A stretch of DNA of 64,000 nucleotides from Kastovskya adunca ATA6-11-RM4 (GCA_019359445.1 JAHHHJ010000003.1:186001-250000); one strand, 5' to 3'. Positions 49,902 through 58,493 are shown, counted from the stretch's first letter. Made by a program: numbers and translations. Notes: generated from the sequence alone by a model not told the origin.

Positions 49902-50792
49902 ATGAGGAAACAGCTACTGATTTTCGCGAGTTTAACGTTTCTAGCTCCAGGAGTGATTCTTGGCTGTTCTCCTAGAGATACTCAAACCCAAGCTCCGGAA
50001 GGTACTCAGACTCAAACCCAGACTCAGCAAGGAACGGGGACTCTTCAAGTTCGGGCTAACGGTGAAGACTTTGCTCGCGAGGGTTTCGTCTCCAAAGATG
50101 GGTGGAATATTTCTTTTGATAATGTCTATACAAACTTAGGGGATATTACAGCTTACCAAGCCGATCCCCCCTTCAATACTGAAGCAGGCAGCGAAATCCA
50201 GGCAACCGAGAAAGTTGTCATCGATGAAACAAAAACGGTGGATTTAGCCCACAAAGGTGAGGCAGGAACTGATTCAATTCTCGTTGGCGAAGCCCCCAAT
50301 GCTCCTGCGGGTCAATATAACGCCCTTTCCTGGAAAATGGTCAAGGCAAACGAAGGGCCAGCTCAGGGTCAAACCTTGGTGATGAACGGGACAGCCGAGA
50401 AGGAAGGACAAACCATCGACTTTGTCCTCAACGTTGATCAGGAATTTGAATACGTCTGCGGGGAGTTTGTGGGCGACGAGCGAAAGGGGATTCTTCAGCC
50501 AAACGGTACGGCTGATTTGGAAGCAACCTTTCACTTCGATCACCTCTTTGGTGATGCCGAAAAGAGTGCTGACGACTCCCTGAATACGGGGGCACTGGGT
50601 TTTGAGCCGCTGGCTGCCCTAGCGCAGAGTGGCAAGCTACAGGCAGATATGGCGCGGCTGCAGTCTGAACTCTCAGCACAGGACTACCAGAAAGTTCAGG
50701 AAATTCTCCCAAATATCGGTCATGTGGGCGAAGGTCACTGTCGAGAGATCACCCAGACGACTACCAACAATAACAGCGAACCGAGTTCTTAG
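49902..50792 (+). CDS. Secreted lipoprotein of the metal-uptake locus
   Basis: A 296-residue protein starting at the ATG at 49902 (MRKQLLIFASLTFLAPGVIL), with a signal peptide and lipobox LGC (Cys22). A Gln/Thr-rich linker (TQTQAPEGTQTQTQTQQGTG) leads into a beta-rich domain: TLQVRANGEDFAREGFVSKD, GWNISFDNVYTNLGDITAYQ. The domain somewhat resembles DUF4382, but I am not certain. Acidic and His residues near the end (FHFDHLFGDAE, HVGEGHC) could bind metal. It heads a plus-strand series leading to cbiM and cbiQ, so it is probably an extracytoplasmic helper for nickel or cobalt uptake. An earlier in-frame start lies 12 codons upstream. Confidence 0.72.
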   Translation: MRKQLLIFASLTFLAPGVILGCSPRDTQTQAPEGTQTQTQTQQGTGTLQVRANGEDFAREGFVSKDGWNISFDNVYTNLGDITAYQADPPFNTEAGSEIQATEKVVIDETKTVDLAHKGEAGTDSILVGEAPNAPAGQYNALSWKMVKANEGPAQGQTLVMNGTAEKEGQTIDFVLNVDQEFEYVCGEFVGDERKGILQPNGTADLEATFHFDHLFGDAEKSADDSLNTGALGFEPLAALAQSGKLQADMARLQSELSAQDYQKVQEILPNIGHVGEGHCREITQTTTNNNSEPSS

Positions 50793-50894
50793 GATTTTTT
50801 TCTGCGGGGATTAAGTCGATACCTTAGTCCCCTCAACAACCTGATTGCTTAAGCAAGCGCTGATCAAGTAAGGATTTATACAATTTAGAGAATT

Positions 50895-51422
50895 ATGAAT
50901 ACTAAGTGGAAACTTTTAATCCCACTCGTTTTTGTTTCAACCTGCGGTTGGTCGGCAAGAGCGATCGCTCACGGCGCGAGGCTTAACGCCAGGGAGACGC
51001 AGGCAATTGAGCTGAGTGCGGAATACGATACAGGCGAACCGATGTCGGCAGCGCCAGTCACTGTTTACTCCCCTGAAAACCCTAGCCAACCTTGGTTGCA
51101 AGGTACCACCGATCAAAAGGGTAATTTTGTTTTCACGCCTGACTCTTCGCAGCCAGGAAACTGGACGGTTCAAGTCCGTCAGGCAGGTCACGGCGACATC
51201 ATCAACATTCCTGTGGGGGGCGACACCGCCGCCGCAGGGGGGGCTGAGACAGGTGATAATGGTGCCGTTTCCCGTGTCAGGAGTACTGCAACAAGCAATC
51301 CAGCCTTCACTCCTCTTCAAATTGTGTTGATAAGTGCGGCGGTCATTTGGGGATTTATCGGAACAGCACTCTTTTTTGCACGGGGTAATAAAAGCTCTGA
51401 CTTCCATAGTTCCGAGTCTTGA
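50895..51422 (+). CDS. NikL-like accessory protein of the nickel/cobalt transporter
   Basis: A 175-residue protein with a signal peptide (MNTKWKLLIPLVFVSTCGWS, cleavage after AIA). The predicted mature end is HGARL, which exposes an N-terminal His-Gly. A carboxypeptidase-regulatory-like beta domain follows (about 40-105, APVTVYSPENPSQPWLQGTT, DQKGNFVFTPDSSQPGNWTV). A single C-terminal helix (LQIVLISAAVIWGFIGTALF) anchors it. This layout matches NikL/CbiL-type extra components of NikM/CbiM transporters. It lies between the lipoprotein gene and cbiM, all on the plus strand. The metal-binding role is inferred from context. Confidence 0.75.
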   Translation: MNTKWKLLIPLVFVSTCGWSARAIAHGARLNARETQAIELSAEYDTGEPMSAAPVTVYSPENPSQPWLQGTTDQKGNFVFTPDSSQPGNWTVQVRQAGHGDIINIPVGGDTAAAGGAETGDNGAVSRVRSTATSNPAFTPLQIVLISAAVIWGFIGTALFFARGNKSSDFHSSES

Positions 51423-51439
51423 GGATCAAGGATAATCCC

Positions 51440-51502
51440 ATGAGACTTCCTAAGAAGGGACAAAACAAAGAGTCTTCACATCAGCCCTCAGAACAAAAAT
51501 AA
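51440..51502 (+). CDS. Tiny ORF (20 aa) coupled to cbiM
   Basis: ATG at 51440 to TAA at 51500-51502 encodes MRLPKKGQNKESSHQPSEQK. AAGGA lies eight bases upstream, and its stop overlaps the cbiM start by one base (TAATG). It could allow translational coupling into cbiM. The peptide is basic, hydrophilic and unlike any I know. It may be only a ribosome-loading device, or a chance frame. Confidence 0.35.
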   Translation: MRLPKKGQNKESSHQPSEQK

Positions 51503-52140
51503 TGCACATTCCTGATGGTATCCTTCCCGCTCCTGTCTGTATTGCTGGTTATGCAACGGCAGGTGGCGTTATTTGGTACTCGTTACGTCAAATTAACCGC
51601 CATCCCAATCACAAAGAGAATATTCCTAAGGCATCTTTACTGACTGCCGCTTTTTTTGTGGCGTCCTGGATTCACATTCCCGTCCCCCCAACGAGTGTTC
51701 ATCTCATTCTCAATGGACTTTTGGGAGCGATGTTGGGGTATTACGCTGTTCCAGCGATTCTTATTGGTTTATTTTTCCAAGCGGTAATGTTCCAGCACGG
51801 GGGATTATCGACGCTGGGAGTGAATGCCACAATGTTTGGGATTCCAGCGATTTTGGCGTATTACTTGTTTCAACTGCGTTATCGATTTGGTAAGGAAAAT
51901 CGGTTGTGGACTGCTGTCTTTGGGTTCGTGGCTGGTGCTGGGGGCTTGGGATTTGCAACGCTAATCTTTTTTGCCCTAATTATTACTAGTATTCCCGCAG
52001 ATATTAATGTTGAAACGGAGCGGCAAGCGATTTACGGGCTGGTTCTTGCCCATATCCCCTTGATGCTGATTGAAGGGGCATTTACGGCTGCTGTGGCGCT
52101 CTTTTTGAAGCGAGTCAAGCCAGAGTTGTTGGAGAGTTGA
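51502..52140 (+). CDS. cbiM: CbiM/NikM, substrate-specific component of a nickel/cobalt ECF transporter
   Basis: A 212-residue membrane protein with about six to seven helices. The N-terminus MHIPDGILPA is the hallmark of CbiM/NikM: the free amino group, His2 and nearby residues bind the metal ion. The conserved IHIPVPPTSVHLILNGLLGA supplies further His ligands, and FFQAVMFQHGGLSTLGVNAT is typical. Nickel and cobalt types cannot be told apart with confidence. The stop overlaps the cbiQ ATG by one base (TGATG), which shows tight coupling. Confidence 0.93.
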   Translation: MHIPDGILPAPVCIAGYATAGGVIWYSLRQINRHPNHKENIPKASLLTAAFFVASWIHIPVPPTSVHLILNGLLGAMLGYYAVPAILIGLFFQAVMFQHGGLSTLGVNATMFGIPAILAYYLFQLRYRFGKENRLWTAVFGFVAGAGGLGFATLIFFALIITSIPADINVETERQAIYGLVLAHIPLMLIEGAFTAAVALFLKRVKPELLES

Positions 52141-52916
52141 TGAAACACGCGTTGGATACCTATGCTCATCTAGATTCCCCGATTCATCGCTGGGAACCTC
52201 GATGCAAGCTGGTGGCACTGTTTGCTCTAATTTTTGCCTTTTCCTTTGTGCAGCAGTTGAGTTTGCTTCCGGTAATGATTGCGGTGACGATCGCGTATTT
52301 CATTGCCTCGAAGTTACCTGTGTCGTTTTTGCTGACGCGGTTGCGCTATCCGGGCTTTTTCTTAGCGGCGATCGCCATTCTCTTGCCCTTCACTGTTGGC
52401 GATACTATCCTGTTCCAGCTTGGGTTTCTGGCACTGCGCGTAGAAGGGCTAATCGCTTTATACCTGATTGCTACTCGCTTTATCTGTATTCTGACGATTA
52501 GCTTGATTCTCTTTGGTACAGCACCATTTTTAACCCACATTAAAGCGATGCGATCGCTGGGACTTCCTAGTCTGTTGGCAGATATGGCGCTGTTGAGCTA
52601 TCGCTATATCGAGCAGTTTGGCAACGACCTCAAAACGATGCAACGGGCAATGCGTTTGCGGGGCTTTCGGGCGAGTAAGTTGAGCTTTCGGAATTTGAGC
52701 GTTTTGGCATCCCTAGCAGGTAGCCTTTTGGTGCGAAGTTACGAACAATCGGAGCAAGTGTATAAGGCGATGTGTTTGCGGGGATATGGACAAGCGCCTC
52801 CCCGTCGCCGCCGTCAGGAATTTAAGATGCGCCGCCGCGATGCGATCGCGTTAATTCTTACCTTCGCGATTGCGGCTGGCTTTGTAGTGGCAGAATTTTG
52901 GGTGGGAGGATCATAA
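52140..52916 (+). CDS. cbiQ: CbiQ, energy-coupling transmembrane component
   Basis: A 258-residue EcfT-type membrane protein. The head MKHALDTYAHLDSPIHRWEP is followed by DAKV-like RCKLVALFALIFAFSFVQ. Four or five helices come next, and then the two coupling motifs that dock on the ATPase: AMRLRGFRA (about residues 178-186) and AMCLRGYGQ (about 208-216). I use the ATG at 52140-52142; a TTG one codon earlier is also in frame. Its stop (TAA 52914-52916) overlaps the stop of the antisense potassium-channel gene by six bases, so the two genes converge directly. Confidence 0.92.
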   Translation: MKHALDTYAHLDSPIHRWEPRCKLVALFALIFAFSFVQQLSLLPVMIAVTIAYFIASKLPVSFLLTRLRYPGFFLAAIAILLPFTVGDTILFQLGFLALRVEGLIALYLIATRFICILTISLILFGTAPFLTHIKAMRSLGLPSLLADMALLSYRYIEQFGNDLKTMQRAMRLRGFRASKLSFRNLSVLASLAGSLLVRSYEQSEQVYKAMCLRGYGQAPPRRRRQEFKMRRRDAIALILTFAIAAGFVVAEFWVGGS

Positions 52917-53882
52917 GTCAAGTTTGCGAACCGCTTCTTGGTAGAGGGTGGTGGCGAAATCCCGAATAACTGCCTGATCGCCAATGCGATCGCCAAACTT
53001 CTCCTGGGCAATTTCTAGGCAAAGTTTCATCAATTCTGCCGATTGTTCTACCTGATGACTAACAACTTGCTGCTGTTTTGGCGTCCAGATTGCCGCCGTA
53101 CTTTCTGATAACGCTTTACGTTCAGGATCTTTGCGTTTTTGAATTTCTGCTGAGAAACCAGAGGCAATAATCCCTGCGGGTAAAGCAAATAAACCAATAC
53201 CAATAAATGCCAATACCGCACCAAATAATTTACCAATCGGCGTCGTCGGATAGACATCTCCATACCCCACCGTCGTTAACGTTACTACTCCCCACCACAT
53301 CGCGGCGGGAATACTAGGAAATGCCTCCGGTTGCGCTTCCCCTTCGGCAAAAAACATCACACTAGAGGCAAAGATTAAAAGAATAAATACAGAAAATAAA
53401 GTCATGATTAGCTCATCTTTTTTTGAGCCAATCACTCGTAAAATAGTTTGTAGCGAATTAGAATAACGAATTAGCTTTAATAAGCGCAGTAAACGAAATA
53501 GTCCTGTCGATTGAATTAACTGCACATGAGGAAATAACAGTAATAGGTAAAATGGCAAAATAGCGAGTAAGTCAATGATGGCTAAGGGAGTCGCCGCATA
53601 ACGCAATCTTCCCCAAAGCGGATGCGGATAGTGCGGATCGGCAGTACAAGACCAAAGTTGCAAAAAATAGAGGGCAGTAAAAAAGAATACAGAAACAATT
53701 TCAATATCAAAGATAAAAATATTGAATTTAAATGATATATCTTTTGAAGTTTCAAAAATAAAGGCACTAACATCTAAAATTACTAATAAACTTACTCCCC
53801 AGTCATCAATTCTGCTCCAGGGATCGTTGGGATCAGATGATTCTAAAATTTCATAGATTCGGGGCTTAATAGGTTGAGTCAT
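52911..53882 (-). CDS. Voltage-gated-type potassium channel
   Basis: A 323-residue six-helix ion channel. The voltage-sensor-like part runs through S1-S4 with an Arg/Lys-bearing S4 (LFRLLRLLKLIRYSNSLQTI). The pore has the selectivity filter TTVGYGD in WWGVVTLTTVGYGDVYPTTP. A charged C-terminal tail (RKDPERKALSESTAAIWTPK) ends in a helical region. I start at the ATG at 53880-53882 (MTQPIKPRIYEIL); upstream frame adds 26 unlikely residues that overlap cbiO. It is antisense to, and placed between, cbiQ and cbiO. No functional link to metal uptake is known. Confidence 0.9.
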   Translation of the reverse strand: MTQPIKPRIYEILESSDPNDPWSRIDDWGVSLLVILDVSAFIFETSKDISFKFNIFIFDIEIVSVFFFTALYFLQLWSCTADPHYPHPLWGRLRYAATPLAIIDLLAILPFYLLLLFPHVQLIQSTGLFRLLRLLKLIRYSNSLQTILRVIGSKKDELIMTLFSVFILLIFASSVMFFAEGEAQPEAFPSIPAAMWWGVVTLTTVGYGDVYPTTPIGKLFGAVLAFIGIGLFALPAGIIASGFSAEIQKRKDPERKALSESTAAIWTPKQQQVVSHQVEQSAELMKLCLEIAQEKFGDRIGDQAVIRDFATTLYQEAVRKLDL

Positions 53883-53942
53883 AGAACATTTCTTTAAAAC
53901 TAGAAACAACGTAGCAAAAATCCGAACCAGCAGTCTTATCCA

Positions 53943-54701
53943 ATGAAACAGCAGACGCAACTCTCACCTCAGCACAAGTCCCTATCATGCGCGATCGCTA
54001 TTAAGGATCTGAGTTTTTCCTACCCAGCCCGACCAGACGTATTGAAAAGCATCAACTTCACCATCCAGCCCGGAGAACGGGTAGGGTTGATCGGGCCAAA
54101 TGGTGCGGGGAAAACGACCCTATTTCTTTCTATCTGTGGCATCTTGCAACCGACAACGGGAGAAATTTTGCTTTTTGACAAACCTGTGGCGGTGGGGGAA
54201 TTTCGCCCGGAGATTGGTCTGGTATTTCAAAACCCCGACGACCAGTTATTTTCGCCTTCTGTGCGGGATGATGTGGCGTTTGGGCCAGAGAACATGGGAC
54301 TATCAGAAGCAGAAATTGCCGCTCGCGTGCAGGAGGCGTTGTCCATTACAGGCGTCCAGAAACTGATTGACCGCGTGCCGCACAACCTTTCTGGTGGGGA
54401 AAAGAGTATGGTGGCGATCGCGGGAGTTTTGGCAATGCGTCCGCAACTGGTGCTGTACGATGAGCCGAGCGCTAATTTAGATTTGCGATCGCGGCGTCGC
54501 GTAATCAACGTTTTGCAAGCGTCCAAGGAAACGGTGCTGATTTCTTCCCACGACTTAGAACTGATTGTGGAAGTATGCGATCGCGTTTTACTCCTAGATG
54601 AAGGACACATCATCGCTGATGGTACTCCCCGCGAGGTAATGAGCGATCGTCAGCTCATGGAAGCCCACGGCTTAGAAAAGCCCCACTCCCTCTCCCACTG
54701 A
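53943..54701 (+). CDS. cbiO: CbiO-type ECF transporter ATPase
   Basis: A 252-residue ABC ATPase. AIKDLSFSYPARPDVLKSIN leads to Walker A GPNGAGKTT (residues 51-59). The ECF-type Q-loop GLVFQNPDDQLFSPSVRDDV, signature NLSGGEKSMVAIAGVLAMRP, Walker B LVLYDEPSANLDLRSRRRVI and switch SSHDLELI follow. The FQNPDDQLF and LSGGEKS forms are typical of CbiO/NikO. It completes the CbiM-CbiQ pair although it is separated from cbiQ by the antisense channel gene and has its own start 60 bases from that gene's ATG. It therefore needs its own promoter. No clear ribosome-binding site is seen. Confidence 0.92.
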   Translation: MKQQTQLSPQHKSLSCAIAIKDLSFSYPARPDVLKSINFTIQPGERVGLIGPNGAGKTTLFLSICGILQPTTGEILLFDKPVAVGEFRPEIGLVFQNPDDQLFSPSVRDDVAFGPENMGLSEAEIAARVQEALSITGVQKLIDRVPHNLSGGEKSMVAIAGVLAMRPQLVLYDEPSANLDLRSRRRVINVLQASKETVLISSHDLELIVEVCDRVLLLDEGHIIADGTPREVMSDRQLMEAHGLEKPHSLSH

Positions 54702-54860
54702 TGAGGAGCAGGGGTGCAGGGGTGCAGGGGAGAGAAAAATTGACAACGATTAGCCATTACTCCAATCGCCTATTTCATACTTCATACTTCACCCGTTCGG
54801 CTGAGCTCACGGCCGAAGCCTTCATACTTCATACTTTATCCTTCACCCTTCATACAAAAT
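54702..54860. repeat. Degenerate octamer and heptamer repeats interrupted by a palindrome
   Basis: GGGGTGCA-like units (54710-54735) are followed by CTTCATA/CTTCACC heptamers (54772-54856). At 54795-54820 the tract is interrupted by a 26-base palindromic insert with arms TTCGGC/GCCGAA and centre TGAGCTCA. The heptamers continue on its other side. Other tracts in the window lack this insert. Confidence 0.75.
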
Positions 54861-54933
54861 TTCTCAATACTCATGGCACTTAGTCCTGCAAAGACTGACA
54901 ATGGAGGGGCGTGCTGTGGTGTGAGAAATCAAC

Positions 54934-56718
54934 GTGAAAATAGGTCAAATCTGGAGAAATACTCCGCCAATTAGTTCCGCCATTGTCGGGGCGCTTCTGG
55001 CGCTGTGTTGTGGCGCAGTGGCATCAGAGGAGTCAGTCGCTGAGGTCGTGCAAAACTCGGCTGATACTATCTCCTCGACTAACTTGAGCGGTCTTACAGT
55101 CCGATCAAATCCGGTTGATTCCCCTCAGTACGTGCAGAACCCCGCCCCACCTACAACACCCCTCTCTGTAAAGGGGGAGAGGTTTTTTAATGATCGGCAA
55201 TTAATCGAACTTGATATCACGGAAGATATCCCAGTCGAGGTAGCAACTGACCCGACAGGAGTTTTAGAGCAAGTCGAACAATACAGCGATGACGCGATGG
55301 GGCAAGTTACCAACGTTTCCCAACTGCGGGACGTGCAGCCGGATGACTGGGCTTATGAGGCGTTGCGATCGCTGGTTGAACGATACGGGGTAGTCGAGGG
55401 TTATCCTGATGGTACATTTCGAGGCAACCGCGCTATTACTCGCTATGAGTTTGCCGCTGGTTTAGCCCGCGCCCTCAATCAGATTCAGTCTTTGATTCAA
55501 ACAAGCGATGCCGTCACTCTAGAAGATGTCGCTCTCCTAGAGAAGTTAAGACAGGAGTTTATTCTAGAACTATCCTTACGGCGGGCTGATGTTGATGCCC
55601 TCACCGCCCGGACGGGAGAACTGGAACTGACTCAGTTTTCCTCGACAACAAAACTTCAGGGAGAAGCCGTCTTAGGATTGGCTGGGATTGTCGCCGGGGA
55701 AGATGCCAACGGGAACGACCTGGACGATGTGGCGGTATTTGGTCATCGCACTCGCTTAAACTTAAACACCAGCTTTACAGGTCGGGATTTGCTCCTGACG
55801 CGGTTACAAGCAGAGGGGTTAAATAATCTATCGAACCGCACCCAAACCCGTGAAGGGGAATTGGCGTTTACAGGGGAAGGCGAGAGCGATCTTGAACTAG
55901 ATGCTCTGGTGTATAGCTTGCCCGTCAGTGACAATACTACTGTTGTCTTCGCCGCTCAAGCGGACGCCCCTTACTACTTTGCCAGTACTGTCAATCCCTA
56001 CCTAGATGGCGATGGAGCAAAGGGTGCCCTTTCTCGCTTTGGTACTCGTCCGCCGATTTATTACCTGCTTGAGGGGACAGGTGCAGGTATCAGACATGCG
56101 TTCAGCGAGCGGCTAGAACTAAGTTTGGGTTATTTAGCGGGGAATGGGAGTAATCCTCAAGCCGGGTTGTTTGGCGGCGACTATGGAGCATTAGCACAGG
56201 TTGTTTTTCAGCCCAGTGAGCGATCGCTAATTGGCTTAACCTACGTTCATGCTTACAACAAAGATTTACAAACAGGCAGTAACAACGCTAACCTCTTCAC
56301 TCAGCTAGGACTACCCACTAGTAGCAATTCCTACGGTATCGAAGCTTCCTACCAAATCAGTCCTCGCTTCGTCTTGGGGGGTTGGGCTGGCTATACCGCA
56401 GCCCGTGTCATCGACCAAGGTGATGCCAATATTTGGAATTGGGCGGTGACGTTGGCGTTTCCTGACTTGGGCAAACCTGGCAATCTGGCAGGTATTGTTG
56501 TGGGGATGGAACCCAAGGTAACGAATAGTGGCGATCGCTTAGTCAATCTAGGCATCAGCGATCCTAGTACCTCTTTGCACCTAGAAGCGTTCTATCAGTA
56601 CCAGTTAGCAGATAATTTGACGCTTACGCCAGGGGTAATCTGGCTGACGGCACCGAACCACAACAGTGATAACGCGGACATTGTCATTGGCACTTTGCGA
56701 ACAACCTTGAGTTTTTAG
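54934..56718 (+). CDS. SLH-domain outer-membrane porin (OprB-like, iron-uptake porin type), GTG start
   Basis: A 594-residue outer-membrane protein. A signal-type N-terminus (SAIVGALLALCCGAVASEES) is followed by an SLH domain (about residues 128-185, QLRDVQPDDWAYEALRSLVE, YPDGTFRGNRAITRYEFAAG) that anchors to the wall. A short coiled coil (ALLEKLRQEFILEL) leads to an OprB-type beta barrel ending in TLRTTLSF with a terminal Phe. Such porins carry inorganic ions or small solutes in cyanobacteria. Residues about 75-86 (PLSVKGERFFND) are encoded by bases resembling the intergenic repeat CCCCTCTCTGTAAAGGGGGA, inserted in frame. The start is a GTG at 54934, and no strong ribosome-binding site is seen. 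Confidence 0.92.
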   Translation: MKIGQIWRNTPPISSAIVGALLALCCGAVASEESVAEVVQNSADTISSTNLSGLTVRSNPVDSPQYVQNPAPPTTPLSVKGERFFNDRQLIELDITEDIPVEVATDPTGVLEQVEQYSDDAMGQVTNVSQLRDVQPDDWAYEALRSLVERYGVVEGYPDGTFRGNRAITRYEFAAGLARALNQIQSLIQTSDAVTLEDVALLEKLRQEFILELSLRRADVDALTARTGELELTQFSSTTKLQGEAVLGLAGIVAGEDANGNDLDDVAVFGHRTRLNLNTSFTGRDLLLTRLQAEGLNNLSNRTQTREGELAFTGEGESDLELDALVYSLPVSDNTTVVFAAQADAPYYFASTVNPYLDGDGAKGALSRFGTRPPIYYLLEGTGAGIRHAFSERLELSLGYLAGNGSNPQAGLFGGDYGALAQVVFQPSERSLIGLTYVHAYNKDLQTGSNNANLFTQLGLPTSSNSYGIEASYQISPRFVLGGWAGYTAARVIDQGDANIWNWAVTLAFPDLGKPGNLAGIVVGMEPKVTNSGDRLVNLGISDPSTSLHLEAFYQYQLADNLTLTPGVIWLTAPNHNSDNADIVIGTLRTTLSF

Positions 56719-57161
56719 TGCTTTGAATTTTGACAAGTTGGTTTCAGGCGACGCTTATTTAGGTTACTCTCAGTAATTTTGCTGAGAAACCTGTTAGATT
56801 TACTTAGATTGATCTTTACCCTACATGGCTGTTGTCATTAAACCCGGACAAATCTGGACTAACTGATCACAAATTTTCGCTGACCTAAAAAAGGCAAAAG
56901 TTCTGATTATTCGGTTTTTTGAAGCAAAACCACTGTTTTTTATGCAAATTATCAACACAGTCTACCCCTAGCTTCTCGAAAATCTGTCTTTTGGCGTATT
57001 TCTTTTGGAGTGTTTCGGATTAAAACTCAAGACGAAGTAGCCGTTTACGAATCTTCTCATTTGAACAAGCAATAACGGTTGATTAGTCTTCCTAGCTGGA
57101 CTGGACAAACCCCTCGAGAAAACACGGACTAAATCCATCCCCACTCCTAATACGAGGCGAC
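56719..57161. other. AT-rich intergenic region with a weak hairpin
   Basis: The 443 bases hold no convincing gene. An imperfect hairpin AGGTTxCTCTCAG/CTGAGAAACCT lies at about 56760-56792, 45 bases beyond the porin stop, but is not followed by a T-run. The remainder is likely the leader and promoter of the glycosyltransferase gene. Confidence 0.55.
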
Positions 57162-58472
57162 ATGAGCAACGGAAAGACACAGGTACAAGACAACAAACTA
57201 CTCGCACTGTCGATAGTGACCCAGTTTTATCCGCCTGACTATGCGGCAACAGGGCAATTGATTGAAGAGTTAGCTTTGCAGCTAGGCGAGCAGGGGTTGT
57301 CTGTGCAGGTGTTTACTGGGCAACCCGCCTATGCGTTTCAAAAGCAGACGGCTCCAGCCATTGAGCAATTAGCGACAGTTTCCGTGAGGCGATCGCGTAC
57401 TACTTCGATTTGGCCGCAACGCATTCGGGGGAAAGCGATTAGCGGCTTGCTATTTTGTATCCGCTCTGCCTTGCATTTGCTCAAACGTGCTAGCCGATGC
57501 GACGTTTTGCTCGTTACCACCGCGCCTCCCTTCTTACCGATTCTGGCCTACCTGATCTACAAACTCTTCCGCTCGCCCTATATTTGTTTGATTTATGACT
57601 TATATCCCGACGTTGCTGTCGAGCTAAAGGTCGTGTCAGAAAATCACTGGCTGGTGCGCCTGTGGAGTTACCTCAATCTTTGTGCGTGGAAAAATGCTCA
57701 GAAAGTGATCGTTCTCAGCCCCTCAATGCGAGAGCGACTGATCGCAAAATGCCCAGATATTGTCGATAAAGTAGTCGTTATTCACAATTGGGCTGACCCG
57801 CAGCGCATCGTACCCATTGCTAAACAACAAAACTGGTTTGCTCAGTCTTTGAAGTTGGTAGACACCTTCACTATTCTTTATTCTGGCAATATGGGTCGCT
57901 GTCATGACATGGACACGATTCTGGAAGCGGCTCGCCTCTTAGCCGAAGAACCGATGCAGTTTATCTTTATTGGTAGCGGTGCCAAACGGCAAGCTTGTCA
58001 GTTGTACGTGACGCAATTGGGCTTACGAAATTGTCGCTTTTTGCCCTACCAGAACCGACAGGACTTGCCTTACTCCCTCACTGCCTGCGATTTATCCTTA
58101 GTGAGTGTCAGTCCGGGGATGGCAGAATTAGTCGCCCCTAGCAAGCTTTATGGTGCCCTAGCAGCCGGACGCCCCATCGCCGCGATTTGCGAATCCCACT
58201 CCTACCTGCAAACCCTAGTCAAGGAAGCTCGCTGCGGGGCTACCTTCAATAACGGTGATGGGGCAGGACTAGCAGCCTTTATTCGCACCTTAGCAGCAAA
58301 TCCCCAGTTAGTTAAGCAAATGGGGCGGGCTGGGCGGCGCTACTTGCGATCGCACTTTACCCCTGACTTAATCGCCAAGCAATACTCTGTCGTATTGCAG
58401 CAAGTCGTGCAGGAGCAGTTAAATTCTGCTTATCCGCTCCGAGTTGGGCAGATGGCTGGAAATAAACGTTAA
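57162..58472 (+). CDS. Glycosyltransferase family 4 (WbuB-like)
   Basis: A 436-residue cytosolic or membrane-associated glycosyltransferase with the GT-B fold. The N-terminal domain starts LALSIVTQFYPPDYAATGQL. The central DVLLVTTAPPFLPILAYLIY and LYDLYPDVAVEL are typical of the WbuB/L-fucosamine transferase group. The C-terminal domain has FTILYSGNMGRCHDMDTILE and VAPSKLYGALAAGRPIAAIC with the Glu-x7-Glu-like region. It would transfer a sugar to a lipid-linked or exported glycan. No other polysaccharide genes are adjacent. The ATG is at 57162, with ACGAGGCGAC upstream as ribosome-binding site. Confidence 0.9.
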   Translation: MSNGKTQVQDNKLLALSIVTQFYPPDYAATGQLIEELALQLGEQGLSVQVFTGQPAYAFQKQTAPAIEQLATVSVRRSRTTSIWPQRIRGKAISGLLFCIRSALHLLKRASRCDVLLVTTAPPFLPILAYLIYKLFRSPYICLIYDLYPDVAVELKVVSENHWLVRLWSYLNLCAWKNAQKVIVLSPSMRERLIAKCPDIVDKVVVIHNWADPQRIVPIAKQQNWFAQSLKLVDTFTILYSGNMGRCHDMDTILEAARLLAEEPMQFIFIGSGAKRQACQLYVTQLGLRNCRFLPYQNRQDLPYSLTACDLSLVSVSPGMAELVAPSKLYGALAAGRPIAAICESHSYLQTLVKEARCGATFNNGDGAGLAAFIRTLAANPQLVKQMGRAGRRYLRSHFTPDLIAKQYSVVLQQVVQEQLNSAYPLRVGQMAGNKR

Positions 58473-58493
58473 ATCGAGGGGTAGCTTGGTCGG

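Noticed and set aside
54701-54883. Plus-strand frame after cbiO
   Set aside because: It consists of heptamer repeat translation (SYFTRSAELTAEAFILHT) plus the palindromic insert.
56968-57249. Minus-strand frame of 93 codons overlapping the glycosyltransferase start
   Set aside because: It overlaps a well-supported gene on the other strand and shows no family features.
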